From CAZAKZ01 sp964485695 (lineage in GTDB: Bacteria > Planctomycetota > JAFGQW01): a stretch of DNA of 16,553 nt. The stretch covers positions 1 through 16,553 of the forward strand of contig CAZAKZ010000124.1 in assembly GCA_964485695.1 (NCBI GenBank). The letters are read 5' to 3'. The notes beneath the pieces are model-generated. The model worked only from the letters and a program-made list of their open reading frames with translations, was not told where the DNA came from and made no database searches. Each line of letters begins with the position of its first letter. The stretch's first letter is position 1. This document shows positions 1 through 6,928 of the stretch, piece by piece. Position numbers and translations under genes: made by a program.

Positions 1-33
1 GGGAAGACAATGTGTTACGCAAAATAAGTTAAC

Positions 34-53
34 AAAAAATGAGGGGATCCCTC
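34..53 (-). terminator. Minus-strand intrinsic terminator-like hairpin
   Basis: A 5-bp stem (41-45 with 49-53, 3-nt loop) is followed on the minus strand by one A and then six T (39 down to 34). The AGTTCC/GGAACT hairpin at 54-71 abuts it directly. No minus-strand protein gene is visible that would need this terminator. Confidence 0.45.
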
Positions 54-165
54 AGTTCCGCAACAGGAACTAAGTAGCGGGGCACCGATTTATACGTACT
101 CCAGACCATTCTCGTATCTGGATTTCCAACGATTTTGCTTGAGAACCTCCTCGAGAGGTGAATAA
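34..165 (-). ncRNA. Candidate structured RNA with four hairpins and a terminal T-run
   Basis: On the minus strand four short stems follow one another: 145-149 with 155-159 (5 bp), 100-105 with 117-122 (6 bp), 54-59 with 66-71 (6 bp) and 41-45 with 49-53 (5 bp). The last is followed, one base on, by six T in minus-strand sense (34-39). A GC-rich hairpin followed by a T-run is the form of an intrinsic terminator, and its polarity is minus, although no minus-strand gene lies to its right before lpdA-type distances. A TATGAT hexamer at 176-181 (minus) could be a -10 box, but no good -35 is present. The region is AT-richer than the rest of the window. It could be a small RNA, or just a cluster of chance hairpins; I do not recognise an RNA family. 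Confidence 0.25.
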
Positions 166-233
166 TGGACACTAGATCATAGCTATTGAACCCATCGATC
201 TTCCTGATTCACCAGAGTAGAGGTACACGACAC

Positions 234-695
234 ATGAGAAAAATACTCCCCCTCTTGACGGTTCTCATTCTGGTCTGCCTCGTCGCAGCCTCGGTGGATG
301 CGCAGACGCGGCCGAACTTCGTCACCAAGGTCAGCTCCAAGGTCATCAAACCCGGCCAGACCGTGGCCATCTCGGCCGTCTTCCTGGATGCGAAGAAGGC
401 GCCGGCCCTGGCCTCCAGGGACGCGATCTTCCTCGTCGGGCTCTCCTACAACGCGCGGCGGTTCCCCTTCGTGATGCCGCTCATCCCCATCGGCAAGGCC
501 ACCTTCAAGCGGGTGGTGCAGCGCAACACCACCATGCTGCAGGCCACCATCCGGTTTCAGTTCCCGAAGATCCGGCTCCCCGCCAGATTCCGGCTCCCCC
601 TCTTCTTCCAGGGGGTCGCTCTCGCAAAGAGCCGGACCAGCCGGGCCACTCCGGTTCCGGCCGCACCTGCGACGGTCGTATTGACCGGAAGGTAA
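234..695 (+). CDS. Small secreted protein, possibly a stand-alone form of the shared C-terminal domain
   Basis: This encodes 153 residues of unknown function. The ATG at 234 is chosen because AGAGG (219-223) lies 10 nt upstream and the protein then opens with a clean Sec signal peptide: MRK, a hydrophobic run of leucines, valines and isoleucines, and a likely cut after VDA near residue 23. A TTG at 186 in the same frame would add 16 residues in front of the signal and is less likely. The mature part is basic and beta-rich, with the pattern KPGQTVAISAVFLD and later LPARFRLPLFFQGVALA. That layout loosely resembles the final 110 residues of the secreted proteins at 915-3983, 4234-5145 and 15268-16239, so it may be a one-domain relative. 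The C-terminus is rich in Ala, Pro and Val. A strong terminator follows, so it is probably monocistronic. Confidence 0.75.
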   Translation: MRKILPLLTVLILVCLVAASVDAQTRPNFVTKVSSKVIKPGQTVAISAVFLDAKKAPALASRDAIFLVGLSYNARRFPFVMPLIPIGKATFKRVVQRNTTMLQATIRFQFPKIRLPARFRLPLFFQGVALAKSRTSRATPVPAAPATVVLTGR

Positions 696-724
696 CCCCA
701 CAGAGAATCACACTGAACGATCTC

Positions 725-751
725 CCGCCCGGCTCCGGCCGGGCGGTTTTT
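725..751 (+). terminator. Rho-independent terminator
   Basis: A perfect 9-bp GC stem (725-733 with 738-746) closed by a TCCG tetraloop is followed immediately by five T (747-751). It sits 30 nt after the stop codon of the small secreted protein gene and ends that transcript. Confidence 0.88.
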
Positions 752-790
752 CATTTCCGGCGGCCGTGTCGCCGCCGACCCTACCGCCGG

Positions 791-819
791 TTGCCCGTCC
801 TTCGAGAATAGGATATAAT
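791..819 (+). promoter_or_regulatory. Sigma70-like promoter of the metallopeptidase gene
   Basis: A perfect TATAAT -10 box (814-819) lies 17 bp after TTGCCC (791-796), which matches four of six -35 consensus bases. Transcription would start near 826, giving a leader of about 90 nt before the ATG at 915. It lies downstream of the terminator at 725-751, as expected for a new transcription unit. Confidence 0.6.
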
Positions 820-914
820 CACCACATCCTGGGGTAGTGAGATAGGGATGTCCGTCGAGTCCGGTTCCGGTCGGATCCACGCCCGTTCGTCCTGCGTATG
901 GAGGAGCCCTGGTC

Positions 915-3900
915 ATGCGCCTACCCGAATTTCCCGGTTCTCTGGTGCCTGGATTTCTACTCGTTCTCACTGTCGTCGCCTCGACGGGAAACGCGCAGGC
1001 CCCGGACAGGATCCGGTCCGGTTTGGGTACGGCTTCCCTTCCCCAATGGACCGCTCCCGGTCTCGAATTGCCCCTCGACTCCGGGACGTGGATTGCTGTG
1101 GATCGCCTCATCGACCCGGACAGAAAAGACGATCCCTGGAAGAAATTCGAAGCCGTCCTGGGATCGGGCTGGAAGGTGACCCGGGACGGGGCCTTCGGCT
1201 CCCCGCGATGGATCCTGGGGCCCGGGTATTCACCGAGCACCGGCTCGATGTCGCAGGAAGAGGCCGTCCGATTTTCCAGGGATCTGGCCCGGCGCCTGGC
1301 CGGCCCCCTCGGCATCGATGATCTTACCGGCCTCGAGGTCATGCGGGTGGAAGCAACACCCAATCCCCACGGCCACAGGATCCTCGGTGTGGATTTCAAA
1401 CAGACCCTCCAGGGGTATGACGTCCGCACACTGGACGCACACCGGCGTGTTCTGTTCCGGTTCGACCTCACCCGCGGCCGGCTCTCCAATCTCGGCTCGG
1501 AGTGGATTCCGGGCCTGCGCGTGGACACCGGAGAAGTCATCGACCGCAAGAAAGCGATCCGGCTGGCACATGAAGTTCTTCCCGGGTACGCCCCGGGCAC
1601 GGGCCGGGTATTCAGATTCGAAACCTACGTCCTGGCGGGCCTGGCAGAGGACTCGAGCGCCTTGGGCCGGCTGGTTCACGAGGTGCGGATCCAGACCGAC
1701 AACCCACAGCACCTGTGGTCCGTCATCCTGGACGCCCGGACCGGGGCCCCCCTCCGCGTGAAGGATGAGATCCGCCGGGCCGACGTCATCGGCCAGGTCA
1801 GCCTCGGAGGTCTGGACGGCCCGGCGGGAACACCGCCGGCCGTGCCCTTCTCGGTCAAGCCGGCCCGGGACCTCTACGTGAGCGTCGTGGGTGGCAAAAC
1901 GGCCAAGACCGATGTAAACGGCAACTTCAGGATTCCCCACAGCGGCACGGCCCCCGTCACCGTCACGGGCGGCTTCGCCGGGGACTGGTGCACGGTCAAC
2001 GCCGGCCTCGGCACCCCGACCACCTTTTCCCGGCCGGCCACCCCCGGGATCTCGGTGAACATCGTGCTGAATCCCACCCACGTCCACCAGTACCCCACGG
2101 CCGAGGCCACGGCCTACGACTGGGTCACCCGGTGCCACTACTACGTGGAAAAACGGATCCCGGGTTTCAAGGGGTTGCCGAAGTTGACCACACAGGTGAA
2201 TCTGTTCTTCCTCTGCAACGGCTCCTGGACCGGTAGCGCCATCCAGTTCACCATGGGCGGCTGCCAGGGCACCATCTGTTGCAACAACACGGCCTTCTCC
2301 GACCTCATCGCCCATGAATGGGGCCACGGATTTCACGCCTGGTTCCACGGCAAGGCCTCGCCGGCCACTTTCTCCGAGGGCATCGCCGATCACCTGGCCC
2401 TCTACATCACCGGGCAGCGCGTCTTCGGACGCGGTATCGATGCGCAGGCTCGGTTCACCCGCGATTACCGGCTGGGCGGGGCGGCCAACAAGACCCAGTG
2501 GCCTCCCGTGGGTCAGACCTCGCACAAAGCGGGGGAGATCTGGGCCGGCACCATGATGGACATGCGCGACAACCTGATTACCAGACACGGCGCGGCCAAG
2601 GGAGTGGACATCGCCGAGGCCATCTCCATCGCTTCCTACACCCGGAATCCCCCGGACATGCTGGACGGCATCCGCGAGGTGTTCGTCCAGGACGACAATG
2701 ACGCCACACTCCTGAACGGCACGCCGAACTTCAAGGAGATTGCCGCGGCAGCCGACCGCCACCTCCTACCACGGCCCCCGGACCCGCAGTTCGTCCAGTT
2801 CAAGCACGCTCCCCTGACCGCCACGCGGGATACGGTGAACGACTACAGGATTTCGGCCGAGATCCTCTCCCTCGTGGGCACGATCCAGAAGGCCTCCCTG
2901 ACCTACTGGGTCGGCATCGGGCCTTCCGTCACGGTTCCCATGAACCGGGTGAGCGGATCCACCTATATCGCCACCATCCCGGCCCAATCCGCCGTGACCC
3001 TGATCCAGTATGTCCTGAGCGCCCAGGACTCGATGAACAACACGGCCACCCTGCCCTCGAACAACGTGCCCTTCAAGTTCCACGTGGCCCGGGAGACCGT
3101 GGCCCTGGCCGACGATTTCGAAACGGACAGGGGCTGGAAACCGGCCAAGGACGATACCGCCACCACCGGGCGCTTCGAGCGCGTGGATCCCTTTTACGCC
3201 TTCCACACGGGCCGCTACCTCGACTGCCAGCCGGAAGACGACCATACACCGGGACCGGGGACACGCTGCTACGTAACCGAGAACGGACCGCGAGGCAAGT
3301 TTCCGGGCCTCTACGACGTGACCGGCGGCAAGACCACCATCATCAGCCCGCCCTTTGATCTGAGCAGCATCCCGCCCGGCACGGCCACCCTGAGCTTTGC
3401 CTACTGGTTCACCGACTGGACCACCCCCAACGACGAGCTCAAGGCCGGCGTGTCCGCGGATGACGGGAAAACCTGGAAGAACATCTGGAAGACCGGCACC
3501 AGCGCTTCGGTCTGGAAGACCGTGAAGGACCTGGCCATCCCGGGGCCCTACTCCGGAACGATGCGAATCCGGTTCTGGGCCGAAGATCCCGAGTTCATGA
3601 CGATCTGCGATGCCCTCATCGACGACGTTGAGGTTCGTTACCTGGACGACAACGTGGCCGCCCTTCGTGCCCAGACCCACACCCCCGCGGTCGGCACCAC
3701 GCTTCACATCACGATCCAGGCGACAAGAGAGCTGAACGGCGTCTATGTCCTCGCCCTCTCCGGGTCCCTCGGTCCGGTCCAGATCCCGGGCATCGGCGTC
3801 ATGGACCTCGGCCTTCCGGTCTACCCCGTCTTCCACGGCACCCTGGGCGGCTCGGGCAAGGCCGCTTTTCCCGTCCCGATACCGAACGATCCGGTATTGA

Positions 3901-3983
3901 AGGGTGCACGCGTCCATCTCCAGGCCTTGATCTCCGGTCAGGCCAGCATCTTCTCCAACGTGTGGACCCTGGATCTGCAGTAA
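915..3983 (+). CDS. Secreted gluzincin metallopeptidase (fungalysin/thermolysin-like), multidomain
   Basis: The protein has 1022 residues. GGAGG (900-904) lies 10 nt before the ATG. The signal peptide covers about residues 1-28. Residues 140-180 resemble the FTP propeptide of fungalysin/thermolysin peptidases (ILGVDFKQTLQGYDVR). A short beta domain at about 291-345 resembles carboxypeptidase-regulatory folds. The catalytic site is HEWGH at 467-471, where the two histidines bind zinc and E468 is the catalytic base; the likely third ligand is E488 in FSEGIAD. After it come an Ig-like domain (about 622-723), a jelly-roll region containing TTIISPPFDLS (about 728-911) like those following peptidase domains in other secreted proteases, and a C-terminal domain (about 915-1022) shared with two or three other proteins in this window. 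The role is probably extracellular protein breakdown, with autoprocessing of the propeptide. The gap of 16 residues between H471 and E488 is shorter than usual for M4/M36, so the subfamily is uncertain. Confidence 0.9.
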   Translation: MRLPEFPGSLVPGFLLVLTVVASTGNAQAPDRIRSGLGTASLPQWTAPGLELPLDSGTWIAVDRLIDPDRKDDPWKKFEAVLGSGWKVTRDGAFGSPRWILGPGYSPSTGSMSQEEAVRFSRDLARRLAGPLGIDDLTGLEVMRVEATPNPHGHRILGVDFKQTLQGYDVRTLDAHRRVLFRFDLTRGRLSNLGSEWIPGLRVDTGEVIDRKKAIRLAHEVLPGYAPGTGRVFRFETYVLAGLAEDSSALGRLVHEVRIQTDNPQHLWSVILDARTGAPLRVKDEIRRADVIGQVSLGGLDGPAGTPPAVPFSVKPARDLYVSVVGGKTAKTDVNGNFRIPHSGTAPVTVTGGFAGDWCTVNAGLGTPTTFSRPATPGISVNIVLNPTHVHQYPTAEATAYDWVTRCHYYVEKRIPGFKGLPKLTTQVNLFFLCNGSWTGSAIQFTMGGCQGTICCNNTAFSDLIAHEWGHGFHAWFHGKASPATFSEGIADHLALYITGQRVFGRGIDAQARFTRDYRLGGAANKTQWPPVGQTSHKAGEIWAGTMMDMRDNLITRHGAAKGVDIAEAISIASYTRNPPDMLDGIREVFVQDDNDATLLNGTPNFKEIAAAADRHLLPRPPDPQFVQFKHAPLTATRDTVNDYRISAEILSLVGTIQKASLTYWVGIGPSVTVPMNRVSGSTYIATIPAQSAVTLIQYVLSAQDSMNNTATLPSNNVPFKFHVARETVALADDFETDRGWKPAKDDTATTGRFERVDPFYAFHTGRYLDCQPEDDHTPGPGTRCYVTENGPRGKFPGLYDVTGGKTTIISPPFDLSSIPPGTATLSFAYWFTDWTTPNDELKAGVSADDGKTWKNIWKTGTSASVWKTVKDLAIPGPYSGTMRIRFWAEDPEFMTICDALIDDVEVRYLDDNVAALRAQTHTPAVGTTLHITIQATRELNGVYVLALSGSLGPVQIPGIGVMDLGLPVYPVFHGTLGGSGKAAFPVPIPNDPVLKGARVHLQALISGQASIFSNVWTLDLQ

Positions 3984-4062
3984 GGCACCGGGTCTCCGAG
4001 ATGGAAAGCAATCGCTGCTGTTCTCTCCAAGGTGTGCAATCGCATTTTTGCGGGCCACCGAT

Positions 4063-4160
4063 CCCACGACCTGCTTATGTCCTGGATCGGGACATTTCAG
4101 GGTTATGGGGCATCCCACAAGCCTGAGAGGTCCCGATCCAGGACATAAACAGGCCGTGGG
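4063..4160. repeat. 98-nt near-perfect palindrome
   Basis: The arms 4063-4093 and 4130-4160 are inverted copies matching at 29 of 31 positions. The two mismatches (4069/4154 and 4074/4149) both become G-U pairs in a minus-strand RNA, so the whole 31-bp arm can pair there. The same symmetry axis continues inward through 4097-4101/4122-4126 and 4106-4109/4114-4117, closed by a 4-nt loop at 4110-4113; 41 of 47 position pairs are Watson-Crick overall. It lies between the convergent stop codons at 3983 and 4234. There is no T-run on either side, so it is not a standard intrinsic terminator. A factor-dependent bidirectional terminator, an RNase III site, or a dispersed palindromic (REP/MITE-like) element are possible. 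Confidence 0.85.
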
Positions 4161-4191
4161 CCGGAAGCTGTCGGGAGCGGTTCGTGATCTT

Positions 4192-4215
4192 CAAAGCCTC
4201 CGGCTTTTCCGGAGG
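4192..4215 (-). terminator. Weak terminator-like hairpin after the 4234-5145 gene
   Basis: A perfect 7-bp stem (4197-4203 with 4209-4215) with a 5-nt loop lies 18 nt beyond the stop codon of the minus-strand gene. On the minus strand it is followed by CTTTG, a poor T-run. The larger palindrome at 4063-4160 lies just beyond and may act as a second barrier. Confidence 0.4.
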
Positions 4216-4233
4216 ATGAATTACTTCCCCGGT

Positions 4234-5145
4234 TCAGGAGACGGTGAACATGAACGTGTTGCTGATGCTGGCCACACCGGACGGCGCGCTGGCCAGCAGG
4301 GTCACGAATGCCGTGAAGATCCGGACTCCCTTCAGCACCGGATAGTTCGGAATGTTGAGCTTCGCGGCACCACTGCCCTTGGCGTCGAGCACACCGGTGT
4401 AGTCCTGGAATACCATGGGCAGAAATCCGCTCGTGCTCACGACGAGGAGATTGTCCGGAGTGAGTTCGAGTTTGCGGCTGTCGATGGGGATCGGGCCGTT
4501 ACCCAAGGAACTGCCCATCTGATAGGGTAGCCCGGCGTCGATTGCGGCCGTCAACGTGAAGTCGAGGGTGGTCCCCGGCGCTCCGGATCCCGAGCCGGCC
4601 AGTCTCACGGCGCTCTGCACGTAGACCTCGACACGGGATATCGACCCGTGGTCCTCGTTCGAGTAGGCCCCCTTGCCCTGGGCTGTGACGAGGTTGGTCT
4701 GGGTGAGGAAACGAAGCAGCGTCACCGGCTGGCCCAGCACCTGGCTCTTGAACTGTGCAGATCCATAGGAGTTGTGCATGATGGTCGTATCACCGCAGGC
4801 ACCCAGGACACCGAACCATTCTCCCTTCTTGAAGTTGACCAGGCAGGGAATGATGTTGTTGCTCGGCTCGCCGGCCTTGAAGAACTGCAATCCGCCCGTT
4901 GCACTCTGGGGAAAAGCCGGCGCCTTGGCCGCCAGCTTGTAGACCGCCACGGCCTGCTTGCCGTGCTTCTTCTCGTCGGGCACACGCAGGCCGGTGACCA
5001 GGAAGTCCACCGGGGACTGGAAGTAGAAGCCCCGGGTCGCGCTGGAGACCGAAAAGGAGTAACTGTAGTTCGGAAGCGGAATCATGGTCTGGCCGCTGGC
5101 AAGGCCGGCAAGAAGGAGAACGGCAATGGCTGTCGTGATTCGCAT
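4234..5145 (-). CDS. Secreted protein of unknown function with the shared C-terminal domain
   Basis: The protein has 303 residues. The ATG at 5145 is preferred because GAGGA (5154-5158) lies 8 nt upstream and the protein begins with a compact signal peptide (MRITTAIAVLLLAGLASG, cut near residue 18-19). An in-frame ATG at 5208 would put 21 hydrophilic residues in front of the signal. The N-terminal half (about 20-180) is a beta-rich region with FYFQSPVDFLVTGLRVPDE and RVEVYV near its end. I know no enzymatic motif in it; this style is common among secreted planctomycete-like proteins. From about residue 178 to the end comes the domain found in the peptidase and the 15268-16239 protein, with LLVVST, an FQDYTGVLD turn, and the IPNYPVLKG segment. 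A hairpin separates it from lpdA upstream on the same strand, so it is probably transcribed separately. It is likely surface-bound or released. Confidence 0.85.
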   Translation of the reverse strand: MRITTAIAVLLLAGLASGQTMIPLPNYSYSFSVSSATRGFYFQSPVDFLVTGLRVPDEKKHGKQAVAVYKLAAKAPAFPQSATGGLQFFKAGEPSNNIIPCLVNFKKGEWFGVLGACGDTTIMHNSYGSAQFKSQVLGQPVTLLRFLTQTNLVTAQGKGAYSNEDHGSISRVEVYVQSAVRLAGSGSGAPGTTLDFTLTAAIDAGLPYQMGSSLGNGPIPIDSRKLELTPDNLLVVSTSGFLPMVFQDYTGVLDAKGSGAAKLNIPNYPVLKGVRIFTAFVTLLASAPSGVASISNTFMFTVS

Positions 5146-5214
5146 GGTCTGGTTCCTCAATTGAGAGTGAGTGTCGCGGGACGGAGCCCGGAAATGTCCG
5201 CGATCCATTCTAAC

Positions 5215-5245
5215 AGCCCGCCTCGTCCTGCGGAAGAGGCGGGCT
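5215..5245 (-). terminator. Hairpin ending the lpdA transcript
   Basis: A perfect 10-bp GC-rich stem (5215-5224 with 5236-5245) is found 55 nt past the lpdA stop codon. Three further pairs can form inside the 11-nt loop (5226-5228 with 5232-5234). On the minus strand it is followed by GTTAG, so the T-run is weak. Position and stem strength still favour a terminator between lpdA and the next minus-strand gene. Confidence 0.5.
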
Positions 5246-5300
5246 CTGAAGGTACGGAATCCACGCCGGAGGGCATGGATTCATCTACTATTCTTCCGCT

Positions 5301-6698
5301 CTACCCGTGAATGGAACGCTTATCCACGGCCAGGGCGGCCTCCTTGAGAACCTCGGAGAGGGTGGGATGGGCGTGGCAGATCCGGGCCAGGTCCTCGGCG
5401 CTGCTCTTGAACTCCAGGGCCGTCACCGCCTCGGCGATCATGTCCGAGGCCCGGGGCCCCACGATGGAGACGCCCAGCAGGCGGTCGGTCTCGGCATCGG
5501 CGATGACCTTGGCCAGGCCGTCCTCCTCGCCCAGGGTCTTGGCCCGGCCGTTGGCCCTGAAGTAGGAACGGCCCACCTTGACCTTCAGACCCTTCTCCTT
5601 GGCCGCCTCCTCGTTGAGCCCCACCTCGGCCAGCTCCGGCCAGGTGTAGACCACGTTGGGGATGGCGTCGTAGTTGACGTGGCCCGGCTTGCCGGCCAGG
5701 ATCTCGGCCACGGCCACGCCTTCGTCCTCGGCCTTGTGGGCGAGCATGGGACCCGGGATCAGGTCTCCGATGGCGTAGACGCCTGGGATGTTGGTTGAGT
5801 AGTTCTTGTCCACCACAACCCGGCCCTGCTTGTCCAGCTCCACGCCGACCTTGTCGAGGCCGAGGCCCTGGGCGTAGGGCCGCCGTCCCACAGCCACGAG
5901 GACCTTGTCTGCGGTGATCTCCTCGGTCTCCCCCTTGGAAGTCTTGAAGGAGACGCGCGCCTTGCCGCCCTGGATCTCGGCGCCCGTGACCCCGGCCTTG
6001 AGGTGGATCTTCATGCCCTGGCCCTCCAGGGCCTTCTGCAGGGCCGAGGCCGTGCGCTTGTCAGCCAGCGGCACGATGCGTGGCAGCAGCTCGATGACGG
6101 TGACTTCGGCGCCCAGGCGGTTCCAGACGCTGCCGAGCTCCAGGCCGATGGCACCGGCGCCCACCACCACCAGGTGCTCGGGCACCTTCTCGAAGCTCAG
6201 CGCCTCGGTGGAGCTGACGATGAACTCTCCGTCGTATTTCAGGAAGGGCAGCTCCACGGACTCGCTACCGCTGGCCAGGACGACGTGCTTGGCCTGGATC
6301 TCCTCGACGGTGTCGCCCGAGGTGATCTGGACGCGGTCGGCCGCCGCGAGGGTTCCCAGCCCCTGGAGGGTCGTGATCTTGTTCTTCTTCATGAGCATAC
6401 GCAAGCCGCTCGTGATCTCGCTGACGATCCTCTCCTTCCGGGCCAGGAGGGCCCGGAGATCCAGCTGCGGTGAGGAAACCGTGATGCCGTGGTCCTCCAG
6501 ACCGTGCGACACGACGTGGTAGGCCTCGCTCGATTCCAGCAGCGACTTCGAGGGGATACAGCCCACGTTCAGACAGGTCCCGCCCAAGGTCTCCCGCTTT
6601 TCGATGAGCGCCACCTGGAAGCCGAGCTGGGCCGCCCGGATGGCGGCCACGTAGCCGCCGGGTCCTGCACCGACGACGGCAACATCATAAGATTCCAT
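5301..6698 (-). CDS. lpdA: Dihydrolipoyl dehydrogenase (E3)
   Basis: This 465-residue flavoprotein reoxidises the dihydrolipoyl group of 2-oxo-acid dehydrogenase complexes or the glycine cleavage system, passing electrons through FAD to NAD+ in the cytoplasm. The FAD-binding GAGPGG motif is at residues 10-15, the redox disulfide is C42/C47 in GGTCLNVGCIPSK, the NAD-binding GAGAIGLELG lies near 180, a second FAD motif (YAIGDL) is near 310, and the catalytic HPTLSE gives H444 and E449. Length and all active-site residues are normal for the family, so it should be active. AGGAGA (6705-6710) lies 6 nt before the ATG. No E1 or E2 subunit gene, lipoate enzyme or gcv gene is next to it here, so the complex it serves cannot be told. 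It is divergent from the phosphatase operon, with about 230 nt between the starts. Confidence 0.97.
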   Translation of the reverse strand: MESYDVAVVGAGPGGYVAAIRAAQLGFQVALIEKRETLGGTCLNVGCIPSKSLLESSEAYHVVSHGLEDHGITVSSPQLDLRALLARKERIVSEITSGLRMLMKKNKITTLQGLGTLAAADRVQITSGDTVEEIQAKHVVLASGSESVELPFLKYDGEFIVSSTEALSFEKVPEHLVVVGAGAIGLELGSVWNRLGAEVTVIELLPRIVPLADKRTASALQKALEGQGMKIHLKAGVTGAEIQGGKARVSFKTSKGETEEITADKVLVAVGRRPYAQGLGLDKVGVELDKQGRVVVDKNYSTNIPGVYAIGDLIPGPMLAHKAEDEGVAVAEILAGKPGHVNYDAIPNVVYTWPELAEVGLNEEAAKEKGLKVKVGRSYFRANGRAKTLGEEDGLAKVIADAETDRLLGVSIVGPRASDMIAEAVTALEFKSSAEDLARICHAHPTLSEVLKEAALAVDKRSIHG

Positions 6699-6753
6699 TC
6701 CAGTTCTCCTGAGTCATCCACCGAGGTTCGAGGGTCAATCGAGAAAGCTTAGT

Positions 6754-6803
6754 AAAAAATGCCGGCCGGGACACGCCCAATACCGATTTTTCATGGCCGG
6801 CAT
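6754..6803 (-). promoter_or_regulatory. Hairpin plus T-run in the lpdA upstream region
   Basis: ATGCCGGCC (6759-6767) and GGCCGGCAT (6795-6803) form a perfect 9-bp stem with a 27-nt loop. On the minus strand the stem runs straight into a T-run (five bases, 6758 down to 6754, following the stem's final T). This is terminator-like, yet it stands upstream of lpdA rather than behind a gene. It could be a leader attenuator if the lpdA promoter lies to its right, or it could stop antisense transcripts. I see no convincing promoter; the best -10-like hexamer is TATGAT at 6802-6807 (minus), which would start transcription inside the stem. Confidence 0.35.
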
Positions 6804-6928
6804 CATAACCCGGATCCATTTGGCATAATGGCGCCCTGCGTTTTCAAGAGAAGAAGAACCCTGAAAGAGGCTCACCCTTGTATCGCGACAGACTTTCTCA
6901 TCCAGCCCTGGCCCAGGACACCAGACGC

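Noticed and set aside
161..166. AATAAT as a -10 box for the gene at 234
   Set aside because: The only -35-like hexamer (TTGCTT at 135-140) is 20 bp away, and there is no other support; left as undetermined.
848..1321. ATG-initiated frame of 157 codons overlapping the peptidase start
   Set aside because: It is rich in Arg, Pro, Gly and Ser without motifs and overlaps the peptidase in another frame; the peptidase ATG at 915 has a better ribosome-binding site and a signal peptide.
1230..2762. 510-codon open frame on the minus strand
   Set aside because: It is antisense to the metallopeptidase, including its HEWGH site, and its translation is low-complexity, rich in Gly, Val, Asp and Ala, with no motif.
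4041..4052. CGCA/TGCG hairpin with T4 loop
   Set aside because: A 4-bp stem is too short to support on its own; it lies beside the larger palindrome but adds nothing to it.
2766..4118. 450-codon open frame on the minus strand starting in the palindrome
   Set aside because: It is antisense to the peptidase C-terminus; no ribosome-binding site or family motif, and composition typical of an antisense shadow.
6824..6829. CATAAT as a -10 box for the phosphatase operon
   Set aside because: No -35-like hexamer is found 16-18 bp upstream, so the operon promoter remains unlocated.
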